DNA of 64,000 nucleotides from positions 1 through 64,000 of the forward strand of contig JAIEMQ010000016.1 in assembly GCA_019752015.1 (NCBI GenBank), read 5' to 3'. The notes beneath the pieces were generated by a model. That model did not search any database, had not been told where the DNA came from, and worked only from the letters and a program-made list of their open reading frames with translations. Shown here piece by piece: positions 48,522 to 62,805 of this stretch (its first letter is position 1; every line of letters starts with the position of its first letter). A program made the translations under genes and the position numbers. The stretch comes from Cyanobacteriota bacterium. Lineage in GTDB: Bacteria; Acidobacteriota; Vicinamibacteria; Vicinamibacterales; UBA2999.

Positions 48522-49358
48522 ATGCGCCGTGCCCCCTCGCTCCTTGGCGTCATCACACTCGTACTCTCGGCCGCCACGCTGTCAGGCTTGCGCTCCGAAG
48601 CCTTGGCGAAGGAGCGCCAGGTCGCGATCCCGGCGCCGGATCCCGCGAAGTGCGCCGTCAACTGGACCGGTAACGAGCCGGCGATCGAGCAGTTCATGAT
48701 CGACGGCAAGGTGATGAAGTCGGAAGACGTGCCGATCGGCGTCACCAAGCCGCGGCGCGTCTACCTCGAAGGGGGCGGCCCCGCGGCGCGGTTCGCGTTC
48801 AAGCCAATCCGCCCCGGCTACAGCAAGGGCTTCATGGAGAGCTACAAGTCGGAGATCGCCGCCTACAAGCTCGATCGCATGCTCGACATGCACATGGTCC
48901 CGCCAATCGTCGAGCGGAAGATCGACGGCATCACCGGCGCCGCGATTCTCTGGGTGGACAACGTGCAGGGCTGGAGCGTCGCCAAGCCGCCGCAAGGGCC
49001 CGAGCCGATGTGGAGCAAGCAGCTGACGCGCATGAAGATGTTCGATCTGCTGATCGCCAACATCGATCGCAACCAGGGCAACCTGATCTACGACGCCGAC
49101 TGGCACTTGATCCTGATCGATCACTCGCGCGCGTTCATCGACAAGAACGATCTGAAGAACATCGCGCCGCTCGGCCGGGTCGATCGCCAGCTCTGGGAAA
49201 AAATGCAGGCGCTGACGATGCAGGATCTCGATCGCGGCCTGGCGAAATGGGTCGGCGACAGAGAGAAGAAGGCGTTGCTGCTCCGCCGCGACTTGATGGC
49301 GAAGAACATTCAGCAGCTCGTGGCGAAGAGCGGCGAGAAGTTCGTGTTCTACGAGTGA
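48522..49358 (+). CDS. Exported kinase-fold protein (HipA/PI4-kinase-like)
   Basis: About 278 residues from the ATG at 48522 (AAAGGA 7 nt upstream). A signal peptide runs to about residue 29 (SEALA-K). The rest follows the atypical-kinase plan of the HipA/PI3-4K/FAM20 group: ARFAFKPI (ATP lysine), YKSEIAAYKLDRML (glutamate helix), DLLIANIDRNQGNLIYDADW (catalytic Asp with N) and LILIDHSRAF (metal-binding Asp). So all catalytic residues appear present, yet the protein is exported, where ATP is scarce. Substrate unknown. Single gene with its own triple-operator promoter. Confidence 0.7.
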   Translation: MRRAPSLLGVITLVLSAATLSGLRSEALAKERQVAIPAPDPAKCAVNWTGNEPAIEQFMIDGKVMKSEDVPIGVTKPRRVYLEGGGPAARFAFKPIRPGYSKGFMESYKSEIAAYKLDRMLDMHMVPPIVERKIDGITGAAILWVDNVQGWSVAKPPQGPEPMWSKQLTRMKMFDLLIANIDRNQGNLIYDADWHLILIDHSRAFIDKNDLKNIAPLGRVDRQLWEKMQALTMQDLDRGLAKWVGDREKKALLLRRDLMAKNIQQLVAKSGEKFVFYE

Positions 49359-49408
49359 CTCGCTGTGCCCTAACGGAACATTCCTTCTATCTCAATGGTA
49401 TCTATGCA

Positions 49409-49446
49409 CTTATTCGATTTATGTCTCGTCCAGTGTCTCGAATAAG
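49409..49446 (+). promoter_or_regulatory. AT-rich inverted repeat after the kinase gene
   Basis: CTTATTCGA (49409-49417) and TCGAATAAG (49438-49446), extendable to 13 bp with one mismatch, loop 20 nt. It lies in the 216 bp AT-rich gap (49359-49574) between the kinase and RedB-like genes. No T-run follows, so an operator or RNA structure is as likely as a terminator. Confidence 0.4.
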
Positions 49447-49574
49447 CGCATACAGCTACAAAAGTGCCGTGACTGGTTACCCGATATACACCCGTAAGTC
49501 ACTATAGAAAAGCCGCTTAAAAGCATCAGATTCGATCCTGTTGATCGGCTTACATATTGCATCATTAACGTCCA

Positions 49575-50203
49575 TTGATGCCCATGGACGCTACTGATCT
49601 GCCCAAACAGCGCCAATTCACGTCGTTTTGGGTAGCCGGCATTGCCGCCTTCTGGCTGGCGACCGCCGTTGGCGGCCTGTACGTGATCTGGGCCTACGAG
49701 AACGGCGCCGGCGTTCCGTCGCATGCCGGTCCGCAATGGCCGGCGGGTACGACGCTGACCGCAGCGACCGATCGGCCCACACTGATATTTCTGGCTCACC
49801 CCCGGTGTTCCTGCACCACCGCGAGTCTCGGCGAGCTGGCCGAAGCGCTCGCGCGCGCGAAGACGCTGCCAAAAACCTACGTCGTATTCCTGAAGCCCTC
49901 TTCAATGCCTGATGGCTGGGAGAAGACGGCGCTATGGACGTCGGCGCAGGAGCTTCCGGGCGCCACCGTGATTCGCGACGAAGACGGCCGCGAAGCCGAG
50001 CGATTCGGCACGGTCACGTCGGGACAGACGCTGCTCTACGACGTGCACGGTCACCTGGTGTTCAACGGCGGCATCACCAGCGCGCGCGGACACGCTGGCG
50101 ACAACGCGGGGCGATCGTCGCTCGTGGATCTTCTCAACCACGCCACTCCAGCGACGAGCGCCACTGACGTGTACGGCTGCTCGCTCGTCGCGCAGGCGAC
50201 ATC

Positions 50204-50207
<4 letters not shown>
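49575..50207 (+). CDS. RedB-like membrane-anchored thioredoxin-fold protein
   Basis: A 210-residue protein with one TM helix (about 18-40) and a thioredoxin-like domain. PTLIFLAHPRCSCTTASLGE contains a CSC motif at the position of the redox CxxC, followed by ELAEALARAKTLPKTYVVFL. Proteins of this kind (RedB) often precede sensor kinases of the type encoded next. The stop overlaps the histidine-kinase start by 4 bp (ATGA), so they form one unit. Redox sensing for the kinase is an inference. The start may be the first or second of two near ATGs (49575 or 49584). Confidence 0.6.
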
Positions 50208-51652
<1,445 letters not shown>

Positions 51653-51659
51653 TTCGATC

Positions 51660-52040
51660 ATGACGACGATCCTGCGTGTGGAAGACGGCGAACCGAGCCG
51701 CGACGCGCTCGGCCGCCGCCTCGAGCGGCGTGGCTACAAGGTGGTGCCGGCGATCGACGGCGGCCAGGCGGTGACGCTCGCGCGCACCGCGAATCCGAAT
51801 TTGATCCTGATGGATCTCGGCCTGCCGGTCATCGATGGGTGGGAAGCCACGCGGCAGCTGAAGAGTGACGATGCGACCCGCCACATTCCGATCATCGTGC
51901 TGAGCGCGCACGCGATGACCACGCATCGCGATCTGGCCATGGCCGCGGGCGGCAACGACTTCGACTCGAAGCCGATTCACTTCGAGCGGCTGCTCGAGAA
52001 GATCGAGACGCTGCTCGCGAAAGGCGCGGTCGGGCAGTGA
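51660..52040 (+). CDS. Single-domain response regulator
   Basis: A 126-residue receiver domain. Phospho-acceptor Asp in NLILMDLGLPVIDGWE; switch Ser in IPIIVLSAHAM; Lys in DFDSKPIHFE. The acidic pocket reads VEDGEPS rather than the usual DD pair, an atypical but tolerated variant. It begins 7 bp after the kinase and its stop overlaps the next gene by GTGA. Probably relays phosphate from the kinase to the large c-di-GMP protein downstream or to a partner. Confidence 0.9.
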   Translation: MTTILRVEDGEPSRDALGRRLERRGYKVVPAIDGGQAVTLARTANPNLILMDLGLPVIDGWEATRQLKSDDATRHIPIIVLSAHAMTTHRDLAMAAGGNDFDSKPIHFERLLEKIETLLAKGAVGQ

Positions 52041-54148
52041 AGCGCCAGGCCTCACTGCTCGTCGTCGACGATAACGAAAACAACCGCGACGTGCTGGCGC
52101 GGCGGCTGCGTCAGGGCGGCTATCTGGTCAGCATGGCGTGCGACGGCGCCGAAGCGCTGGCGGCAATCGAACAGGGGTCGTTCGATCTGGTCCTGCTCGA
52201 CGTCGAAATGCCGGGTATCAGCGGCCTCGAAGTGCTGGCGACCCTGCGCGAGCAATATACGCATGCGCAGCTGCCGATCATCATGGTGACGGCGCGCTCG
52301 TCGGGCGACGACGTGGTCGAGGCGCTCAGGCTCGGCGCCAATGATTACGTCACCAAGCCGATCGATTTTCCCGTCGCGGTCGCACGCATCGACACGCACC
52401 TGGCGCACAAGTGGGCGGTCGCCGATCTGCGCGACAGCGAAGAGCGCTACGCGCTGGCGGTGCAGGGCGCCAACGACGGCCTCTGGGACTGGAACCTGAC
52501 CACCGGCGAAGTCTACTGGTCGCCGCGCTGGCGATCGATTCTGGGTCTCAACGAAGAAGAGGTCGGCGCATCGGCCGATGAATGGCTGCTGCGCGTTCAT
52601 CCGGAAGACATCGAGGGCGTGCGCGCCGCGCTCACCAATTATCTGGCCGGCGCGGGCGTGCACTTCGAAAGCGAGCATCGCGTCCGCCATCGTGACGAGA
52701 CCTATCGATGGGTGCGCTGCCGTGGCGCCGCGGTCCGCACGGAAGCGGGCGTGGCCAGCCGCCTCGCCGGCTCGCTGACCGATATCACCGAGGCCAAGCT
52801 CGCCGACGCGCTGACGGGCCTGCCCAACCGGCTGCTGTTCGTCGATCTGGTCGACCGCGCGCTCAAGCGAACCGAACGGCGCGCGGAATATACGTTTGCG
52901 ATCCTGGCGTTGTCGCTCGACCGCTTCCGCGTCGTGCACGACAGCCTGGGGCCGCTCGCGGCGGATCAATTGCTCGTCGCTGTCGCACGCCGCCTGCAAT
53001 CGAGTCTCCGCGCCACCGACATCGTCAGCCGCGATGAGCCCGGCTTCACGCTGGCCCGGCTCGGCGGCGATGAGTTCATGGTGCTGGTCGACGACATTGC
53101 CGATGCGAGCGATGCCGCGCTCGTCGCGGATCGCCTGCGGCAGTGCCTCGAGTATCCGTTCGACGTCGACGGCCACCAGGTGTTTGCGTCGGCGCGAATC
53201 GGCATTGCCGCCAGCAGCAGCGGCTACACGCGCGCCGACGACATCCTCCGCGACGCCGCGATCGCCCTGACGAGGGCGACGGTGTCATCCGCGCCGTATG
53301 AGATCTTCGACCCGGCCATGCGGCAGCGGGCGATCACGCGCCTGCAGTTCGAGACCGATCTTCGCAACGCCATCGACGACCAGGCGTTCGAGATGCACTA
53401 TCAGCCGATCATCGCACTCAAGTCGGGACGCATCGCGGGATTCGAGGCGTTGTTGCGCTGGCGTCATCCGGCGCGCGGGCTCGTGCCGCCCGCGGATTTC
53501 ATCGCGGTCGCCGAGGACACCGGCATGATCCTCGACATCGGCCGGTTGACGCTGGCCGAGTCGTGCCGGCAGATGGCGGCATGGCTGGCGGACTTCGGCG
53601 CCGCCGCGCCGCAGGTGATGTGCGCGAACGTGTCGACCAAGCAGCTCGCGTATGCGGGATTGATGACCGACATCGCGGCGACGCTGCGCACCACCGGGCT
53701 GCTCGCCGAAAATCTCAAGCTCGAAATCACCGAGAGCGCGTTCATCAACGACGTCCCGTCGGCGCAATCGACGTTGAATCACGCGCGGGCGATGGGCATC
53801 GGCTGGAGTCTCGACGATTTCGGCACCGGCTTCTCGTCGCTCAGCTTCCTCCACCGGCTGCAGGTCACCACCGTCAAGGTCGATCGCTCGTTCGTCGCCG
53901 AGATCGGCATGGGCGGCAGCGGCTCGGAAATGGTCCGCGCGATTGTCGGCCTCGCCCACACGCTCGGGATGGACGTCGTCGCCGAAGGCGTCGAGACCGC
54001 CGAACAGGCGACGGCGCTTCGCAACCTTGGTTGCGAATACGCGCAGGGCTACTTCTTCTCGAAGGCCGTCGACAACGGCACGGCGGCGCGTCTGATCGAG
54101 ACACAGCCGTGGCAGACGGCGGCGGGCACGCAACATCTCGTGCAATAG
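52037..54148 (+). CDS. REC-PAS-GGDEF-EAL response regulator
   Basis: A 703-residue protein starting with GTG inside the preceding stop. Receiver domain (about 1-125; FDLVLLDVEMPGISGLEVLA), PAS domain with PAC (about 135-250; YRWVRCRGAAV), GGDEF domain (about 255-420; DALTGLPNRLLFVDLVDRAL, RLGGDEFMVLVDD) and EAL domain (about 430-690; GFEALLRWRHPARG, LKLEITESAF, SLDDFGTGFSSLSFL, VAEGVETAEQA). GGDEF and EAL motifs are both intact, so it could make or break cyclic di-GMP; which dominates is not readable. Output of the kinase operon. Confidence 0.93.
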   Translation: MKRQASLLVVDDNENNRDVLARRLRQGGYLVSMACDGAEALAAIEQGSFDLVLLDVEMPGISGLEVLATLREQYTHAQLPIIMVTARSSGDDVVEALRLGANDYVTKPIDFPVAVARIDTHLAHKWAVADLRDSEERYALAVQGANDGLWDWNLTTGEVYWSPRWRSILGLNEEEVGASADEWLLRVHPEDIEGVRAALTNYLAGAGVHFESEHRVRHRDETYRWVRCRGAAVRTEAGVASRLAGSLTDITEAKLADALTGLPNRLLFVDLVDRALKRTERRAEYTFAILALSLDRFRVVHDSLGPLAADQLLVAVARRLQSSLRATDIVSRDEPGFTLARLGGDEFMVLVDDIADASDAALVADRLRQCLEYPFDVDGHQVFASARIGIAASSSGYTRADDILRDAAIALTRATVSSAPYEIFDPAMRQRAITRLQFETDLRNAIDDQAFEMHYQPIIALKSGRIAGFEALLRWRHPARGLVPPADFIAVAEDTGMILDIGRLTLAESCRQMAAWLADFGAAAPQVMCANVSTKQLAYAGLMTDIAATLRTTGLLAENLKLEITESAFINDVPSAQSTLNHARAMGIGWSLDDFGTGFSSLSFLHRLQVTTVKVDRSFVAEIGMGGSGSEMVRAIVGLAHTLGMDVVAEGVETAEQATALRNLGCEYAQGYFFSKAVDNGTAARLIETQPWQTAAGTQHLVQ

Positions 54149-54183
54149 CCATTTGCATCCCTGAGTTACGATTAGGTATACGC

Positions 54184-55389
54184 ATGCGGCCGGCTGCCCT
54201 CCTCGTTGCCGTTTTCCTGTTGTGCACGAACGCGCCCGCGCGGACCGCGCAGGCCGCGGCGCGCATCTATGCCATCGGCGACATCCACGGCAGCATCGAC
54301 GCTTTCAAATCGATCCTCAGGAGCACAGGCCTGGCCGATGCCAACGGCACGTGGACCGGCGGTCGATCGCAGCTCATTCAGACCGGCGATTACACCGATC
54401 GCGGCGAGGGCACGCGCGCGGTGCTCGACTTACTGATGGCCCTCGAGCCGCAGGCCAAGAGCGCGGGCGGCCGCGCGTTCGCGCTGCTCGGCAATCACGA
54501 GGTCATGAACCTGATTGGCGAGACGCGCGATGTCACGCGTGACATTTTCGCGACCTTCGCCGACAGCAACTCAGAGAAACGGCGCAACGAGGCGTGGGAA
54601 GACTACGCCAAGCTCGCGGCGGCGAAGACCGAAAAGGGCGAGCCGGTGCCCACCGTCTACGCACAGACGCGCGAAGCGTGGTTGACGACTCACCCGCCGG
54701 GCTACGTGGAGTACAAGGACGCGCTCTCCGCCAAGGGCAAGTACGGACAGTGGCTGCGCGGCAAGCCGATCGTCACGATGGTCGACGGCAACATTTTCAT
54801 GCATGCCGGCATTCCGCCGGCCAGCGCGCCCGCGAAGCTCGACGACCTCAACGATCAGATCCGCGACGAGATCAAGCGCCTCGATCAATTCCTCGATCGC
54901 CTGATCAGCCTCAAGCTGGCGACGCGCGACTTTTCGTTGAGCGAAATTCTCCAGGTCGCGTCAGCCGAAATCGGCCTCGCCAACGCGCGCATTGCCGCGG
55001 CGAAGGCCGAAGGCAAGGAACCCGATCGCGGCAAGCTCAACATCCCGCTGCTGATGGAAGCGCAGGAGATCATGAAAGTCGACGGCTGGCTGGCGATCCA
55101 GCCGGAGGGCGCGCTGTGGTATCGCGGCCTGTCGACCGAGAAGGACGATCCGGCGGGCGGCCCGTTCGCCGCGCTGTTGACGAAGTACGGGGCGAAGCGA
55201 TTCGTGACCGGGCACACGCCGCAGGCGGGCCGATCGATCACGATGCGGTTCGGCGGCCGCGCGCTGCTGATCGATACGGGAATGTTGACGAGCGTCTACA
55301 AAGGCCGCGCGTCGGCGCTCGAAATCGACGGCAACAAGCTCACGGCCCTCTACGAAGACGGCCGCGTGACGCTCGCTACGACGCCTTGA
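54184..55389 (+). CDS. Exported calcineurin-like metallophosphoesterase
   Basis: About 401 residues from the ATG at 54184, where a signal peptide begins (hydrophobic core, cleavage near AQAAA). Metal ligands are visible: IYAIGDIHGSIDAF (DxH), LIQTGDYTDRGEGTRAVLDL (GDxxDRG), FALLGNHEVMNL (GNHE), FMHAGIPP and VTGHTPQAG (His). The plan is that of the Shewanella-type/PPP-like phosphatases. Its target is unknown. The 3' end overlaps the convergent epimerase by 14 bp. Confidence 0.87.
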   Translation: MRPAALLVAVFLLCTNAPARTAQAAARIYAIGDIHGSIDAFKSILRSTGLADANGTWTGGRSQLIQTGDYTDRGEGTRAVLDLLMALEPQAKSAGGRAFALLGNHEVMNLIGETRDVTRDIFATFADSNSEKRRNEAWEDYAKLAAAKTEKGEPVPTVYAQTREAWLTTHPPGYVEYKDALSAKGKYGQWLRGKPIVTMVDGNIFMHAGIPPASAPAKLDDLNDQIRDEIKRLDQFLDRLISLKLATRDFSLSEILQVASAEIGLANARIAAAKAEGKEPDRGKLNIPLLMEAQEIMKVDGWLAIQPEGALWYRGLSTEKDDPAGGPFAALLTKYGAKRFVTGHTPQAGRSITMRFGGRALLIDTGMLTSVYKGRASALEIDGNKLTALYEDGRVTLATTP

Positions 55390-56299
55390 ACCACTTCACC
55401 GTTTCGCGCAGGCCTTCCTCGAGACCGACGATCGGCTGGTAGCCAAGCAGCTTCTCCGCCTTGCTGATGTCCGCCTGCGAATCGCGCACGTCGCCCTGCC
55501 GCGCCTCCTTGTAGATCGCGTCGAGCGTCGTTCCGAAAATCTTGTTCAGCGTCGCCAGGAGCTGGTTGAGGGAAATGCGGCTGTTGGTCGCGACGTTGAA
55601 CACATGGCCGCCGACACCCGGCGTCTCCGCCGCCCTGATCACGCCGTCGACGACGTTGGTGACGTAGGTGAAGTCGCGCGTCTGGCCGCCATCACCGTAG
55701 ATCGTCGGACGCCTGCCTTCATGCAGGGCCTTGATGAAGAGCGAGATCACCCCGGAGTACGGCGACCCCGGATCCTGCCGCGGCCCGAACACGTTGAAGT
55801 AGCGCGTGGTCACGGTCTCGAATCCGTAGAGCCGCGTGAACATCTGGCCGTACTGCTCGCTCATCAGCTTCTGCAGCGCATACGGCGTCATCGGGTTGGT
55901 CGGCATGGTCTCGGTCTTGGGCAGCACTTCGGTATCGCCGTAGACCGACGAAGAGCCCGCGAAGACCAGTCGCTTGACGCCCGCATCGCGCGAGGCGAGC
56001 AGCATCTGCAGCATGCCGTCCACGTTGGCGCGGTGCGACTCGAGCGGCTTCTCGACGGAGCGCGGCACGGATGGGATCGCGGCCTGGTGAACGACGTAAT
56101 CCATGCCGGCGACGATCTGCTTTGCGAACGCCGGATCGGCGCAGTCGCCTTCGAGGAATTCCACGCCGTCGCGGATGTTCTGGCGGTAGCCGGTGACGAA
56201 GTTGTCGGCGGCGCGCACGCGATGGCCGCGTTTGACGAGTGCTTCTGAGATGTGCGAGCCGATGAACCCGGCGCCGCCCGTGACGAGGTAGTTGGCCAA
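55376..56299 (-). CDS. NAD-dependent NDP-sugar epimerase (GalE/WbpP-like)
   Basis: A 307-residue extended short-chain dehydrogenase. LVTGGAGFIGSHISEALVKR binds NAD; the catalytic pair is in MTPYALQKLMSEQY (YxxxK); GSSSVYGD and TTRYFNVFGPRQDPGSPYSG are family blocks. It probably interconverts UDP-glucose/galactose or a UDP-acetamido sugar for envelope glycans. Single gene, just downstream of rnpB on the same strand. Confidence 0.9.
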   Translation of the reverse strand: MANYLVTGGAGFIGSHISEALVKRGHRVRAADNFVTGYRQNIRDGVEFLEGDCADPAFAKQIVAGMDYVVHQAAIPSVPRSVEKPLESHRANVDGMLQMLLASRDAGVKRLVFAGSSSVYGDTEVLPKTETMPTNPMTPYALQKLMSEQYGQMFTRLYGFETVTTRYFNVFGPRQDPGSPYSGVISLFIKALHEGRRPTIYGDGGQTRDFTYVTNVVDGVIRAAETPGVGGHVFNVATNSRISLNQLLATLNKIFGTTLDAIYKEARQGDVRDSQADISKAEKLLGYQPIVGLEEGLRETVKWFKAS

Positions 56300-56338
56300 T
56301 CTGAAATCCGCCCGATCCGAGATCCGAAATCGTTAAGT

Positions 56339-56746
56339 GCTGCAGTGAGCCTGTAAGCCGAATTCTGTTCCCCCTTGGCGCTTGCGCGCGGCGGGGGACA
56401 GCGATCATTCCTCTAGTCCCGGCATTGCTGACGGGATCCAGCAACCTACCCGGAAGCGCGAACGGGCCGTTCGATCAGCTTCCCTATTTGGTCTTGCTCC
56501 ATGCGGGGTTTGGCCTGCCACGTCTGTTGCCAGCCGCGCGGTGGGCTTTTACTCCACCTTTTCACCCGTTCCCACCTTCGCTCTTGCGAGCTACGGCGGG
56601 TGGTTTGTTTTCTGTGCCACTTTCCGTCGGGTCGCCCCGCCCGGGTGTTACCCGGCGCATTGCCCTGTGGAGTTCGGACTTTCCTCTCTCGCGCCGTAGC
56701 CCCGTAAGGGGCGTAGGCGGACAGCGATCGCCCGGCTCACTACAGC
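56339..56746 (-). ncRNA. rnpB: RNase P RNA (type A)
   Basis: About 408 nt. The conserved elements are all present on the minus strand: AGAGGAAAGTCCGAACTCCA, GGTAACACCCGG, GAAAGTGGCACAGAAAAC, GGCCAAACCCC and the terminal GAACAGAATTCGGCTTACAG. The 5' (56734-56746) and 3' (56339-56351) ends pair over 13 bp as helix P1, which sets the boundaries. It is the catalytic RNA maturing tRNA 5' ends. A TAGAAT -10-like box (56755-56760) lies at the end of the ntrC gene, 11 bp before. Confidence 0.97.
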
Positions 56747-56757
56747 AACTATCTATT

Positions 56758-58157
56758 CTACCCGTCTCGTTCCTGGGAAATCTGGTACTGCTCGAGCTTC
56801 TTGTAAAGATTGCTGCGCGGCGTATCGATCACTTCCGCGGTCTTCGAGATATTCCAGCTGTTTTCCCTCAGCTTGGCCACGAGATAGGCGCGCTCGGAGC
56901 CCGACTTGAACTCCTGCAGCGTCGGCGCCTGCATCCACGATTGCTCGGCCACACTGGCGCTGATCTCGCTGGTGGCTGCCGCAACAGGCAGTTCGCCGCG
57001 AATCACGCCGCCTTCGGGAACGTCCTTCGCGTCGATCGACTCGGCGCCCGTCATGATCACCAGGCGCTCGACGAAATTGCGCAGCTCGCGGATGTTGCCG
57101 CGCCAGTGCTGCTGTTTCAAGCGCTCCATCGCGGCCGCGGTGAACGTGCGCCGGTGAAAATTGTTTTCGCGCGCGAACAGGTCCGCGAAATGCCGGACCA
57201 GCGCCGGAATGTCGTCGCGGCGCTCGCGCAACGCCGGCACGTGAATCGGCACCACGTTCAGCCGGTAGAACAGGTCCTCGCGGAAGGTGTTCTTGTCGAT
57301 CTCTTCTTCGAGGTTCTTGTTGGTGGCGGCAATCACGCGAACGTCGACCTTGAGCACCTTGTTGCTGCCGAGCCGCTCGAGCTCCTGCTCCTGCAGCACG
57401 CGCAGCACCTTGGCCTGCGTCTTCAGGCTCATGTCGCCGATCTCGTCGAGGAAGATGGTGCCCTTGTCGGCCTGCTCGAACTTGCCGATCTGGCGATCGG
57501 TCGCTCCCGTGAACGAGCCTTTCTCGTGGCCGAACAACTCGGACTCGATCAGCTCGTCGGGAATCGCGGCGCAATTGACCTGCACGAATGGTCCGTCGCG
57601 GCGCAGGCTTTCACGATGGATGGCGCGCGCGACGAGCTCCTTGCCGACGCCGCTCTCTCCCCAGATCAACACCGTGGCGTTGGTCGGGGCGGCCTTCTGG
57701 ATGGCGCCTCGCACCGCGGCCAGCGCCGGCGAATCGCCGACAATCTGGTACTTCTTCTCCGCATCGCGCCGATAGCTCTTGTTCTCGGTCTTGAGGCGCC
57801 GCGTATCGACGGCGTTGCGCACCGTTAACAACACGCGGTCCTGCTCTATGGGCTTGTTGATGAAGTCGAAGGCACCGAGCTTGATGGCCTTCACCGCCCC
57901 CGCCGTCTCCTCGTGACCGGAGATCACCACGAATGGAATGCTTTCAACGAGGTGATGCACCTTTTGCAGGACCTCAAAGCCATCCATACCGGGCATCTTG
58001 ATGTCGAGAAACACGAGATCCGGTGTTTCCCGTTCGAGCAATTTGACGCCTTCCTCGCCAGTAGCAGCAAGGCTCACGTCATAGCCTTCATATTCAAGAA
58101 TCATCCTGAACGAGTCGCGAATGGCCGACTCGTCGTCGATCACCAGGACGCGTGGTT

Positions 58158-58161
<4 letters not shown>
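56758..58161 (-). CDS. NtrC-family sigma54-dependent response regulator
   Basis: A 467-residue regulator. Receiver (about 1-120; VLVIDDESAIRDS, PDLVFLDIKMPGMDGFEVLQ, INKPIEQD), AAA domain (about 140-375; WGESGVGKELVARAIH, ELFGHEKGSFTGATDRQIGK with intact GSFTGA, GTIFLDEIGDMSL, HWRGNIRELRNFVERL) and Fis-type HTH (WNISKTAEVIDTPRSNLYKK). Contrast with the regulator at 45393, which lacks GAFTGA. It overlaps the htrA-like gene by 4 bp; no histidine kinase is adjacent. rnpB follows at once. Confidence 0.93.
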
Positions 58162-61712
<3,551 letters not shown>

Positions 61713-61729
61713 ACGCGTCGGCCGCGATC

Positions 61730-62731
61730 TTACCGATCGCGAAGGAGGACGTAGTCGGCGAGGCCCATCAGGGCTTCGCGTTCCTGGCTGGGCGCGAACA
61801 GGCGCAGCTGGCGCTTCGCCGTTTCGCCGAATTCAACGGCGCGCCCGTAGGCGTATTCGATCGAGCGATGCTCGTGCAGCAGCGCCTTGAGGCGCGCCCA
61901 CTTCTCCGGCGAGATGTCGCGATCGCGCACGGCGTTGCGAATCAGATCGCTGGTCTCGAGGCCGCCGTGATGCAAGAGATGAATCAACGGCAGCGTGATC
62001 TTGCCTTCGCGCAGATCGCCGCCGATCGGCTTGCCGAGCGCTTCGGCGGCGCCGGTAAAGTCCAGCAGATCGTCGACGAGCTGGAACATGATGCCGAGGC
62101 TGAAGCCGTATTCGCGGAGCGCCTGCTCTTTTTCGGCGCCGACCTCGCCGAGCAGGCCGCCAATCTGCGCGCAGCCGCCGAACAGGTAGGCCGTCTTGCG
62201 GCGGATGATTTCGAAGTGCTCATCCTCGGTCAGATCGACGACGCCGTTCTTGGTGAGCTGGTAGATCTCGCCTTCGATCATCCGCAGCGTCACGTCGCAC
62301 AGCAGCCGGACGATGTCGAGGGTGTCCTGCGACAGCGCCATCGCCATCGACTTGATGTAGAGGAAATCGCCGGCCAGCACCGTGACGTCGTTGCCCCACT
62401 GCGAGTGCACGGCTGTGCGGCCGCGCCGCACGTCGGCGTCGTCAATGATGTCGTCGTGCACCAGCGTGGCGGTGTGAATGAATTCCACGACCGCGGCGTT
62501 GAGGACCGCGCGAGAGCCGGTGTAGCCGCACAGGCGCGCGCTCATCAGCAGCACCGCCGGGCGCACGCGCTTGCCGCCGCTCTTCAGCACGTAATTGCCG
62601 ATTTCCGGGATGACGTGGATCTGCGACTGGACCTGGCGGGCAAACTCGCGCTCCACCGCCTCAAGATCCGCTCGGACGGGCTCGAATAATTGAAGTAAAT
62701 CCGCCTGGGTCCGGGGCGCGGCGTTGGACAC
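61730..62731 (-). CDS. Trans-polyprenyl diphosphate synthase
   Basis: A 333-residue isoprenoid synthase making the side chain of quinones or a similar long prenyl chain. First aspartate motif: [15 protein letters not shown]; second: MFQLVDDLLDFTGAAEALGK; GKRVRPAVLLMSARL is the substrate-binding block. Homologous to octaprenyl diphosphate synthase (IspB) and HepT-type enzymes; chain length cannot be told with certainty. Lies 74 bp after the tatD start region on the same strand. Confidence 0.92.
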   Translation of the reverse strand: MSNAAPRTQADLLQLFEPVRADLEAVEREFARQVQSQIHVIPEIGNYVLKSGGKRVRPAVLLMSARLCGYTGSRAVLNAAVVEFIHTATLVHDDIIDDADVRRGRTAVHSQWGNDVTVLAGDFLYIKSMAMALSQDTLDIVRLLCDVTLRMIEGEIYQLTKNGVVDLTEDEHFEIIRRKTAYLFGGCAQIGGLLGEVGAEKEQALREYGFSLGIMFQLVDDLLDFTGAAEALGKPIGGDLREGKITLPLIHLLHHGGLETSDLIRNAVRDRDISPEKWARLKALLHEHRSIEYAYGRAVEFGETAKRQLRLFAPSQEREALMGLADYVLLRDR

Positions 62732-62805
62732 GTGCGTAGATCACACCATACGGCCCGCGCACTGTCAACGAGCGCGAGGCGGTTAATGCTTTGAACTGCA
62801 AAGCC

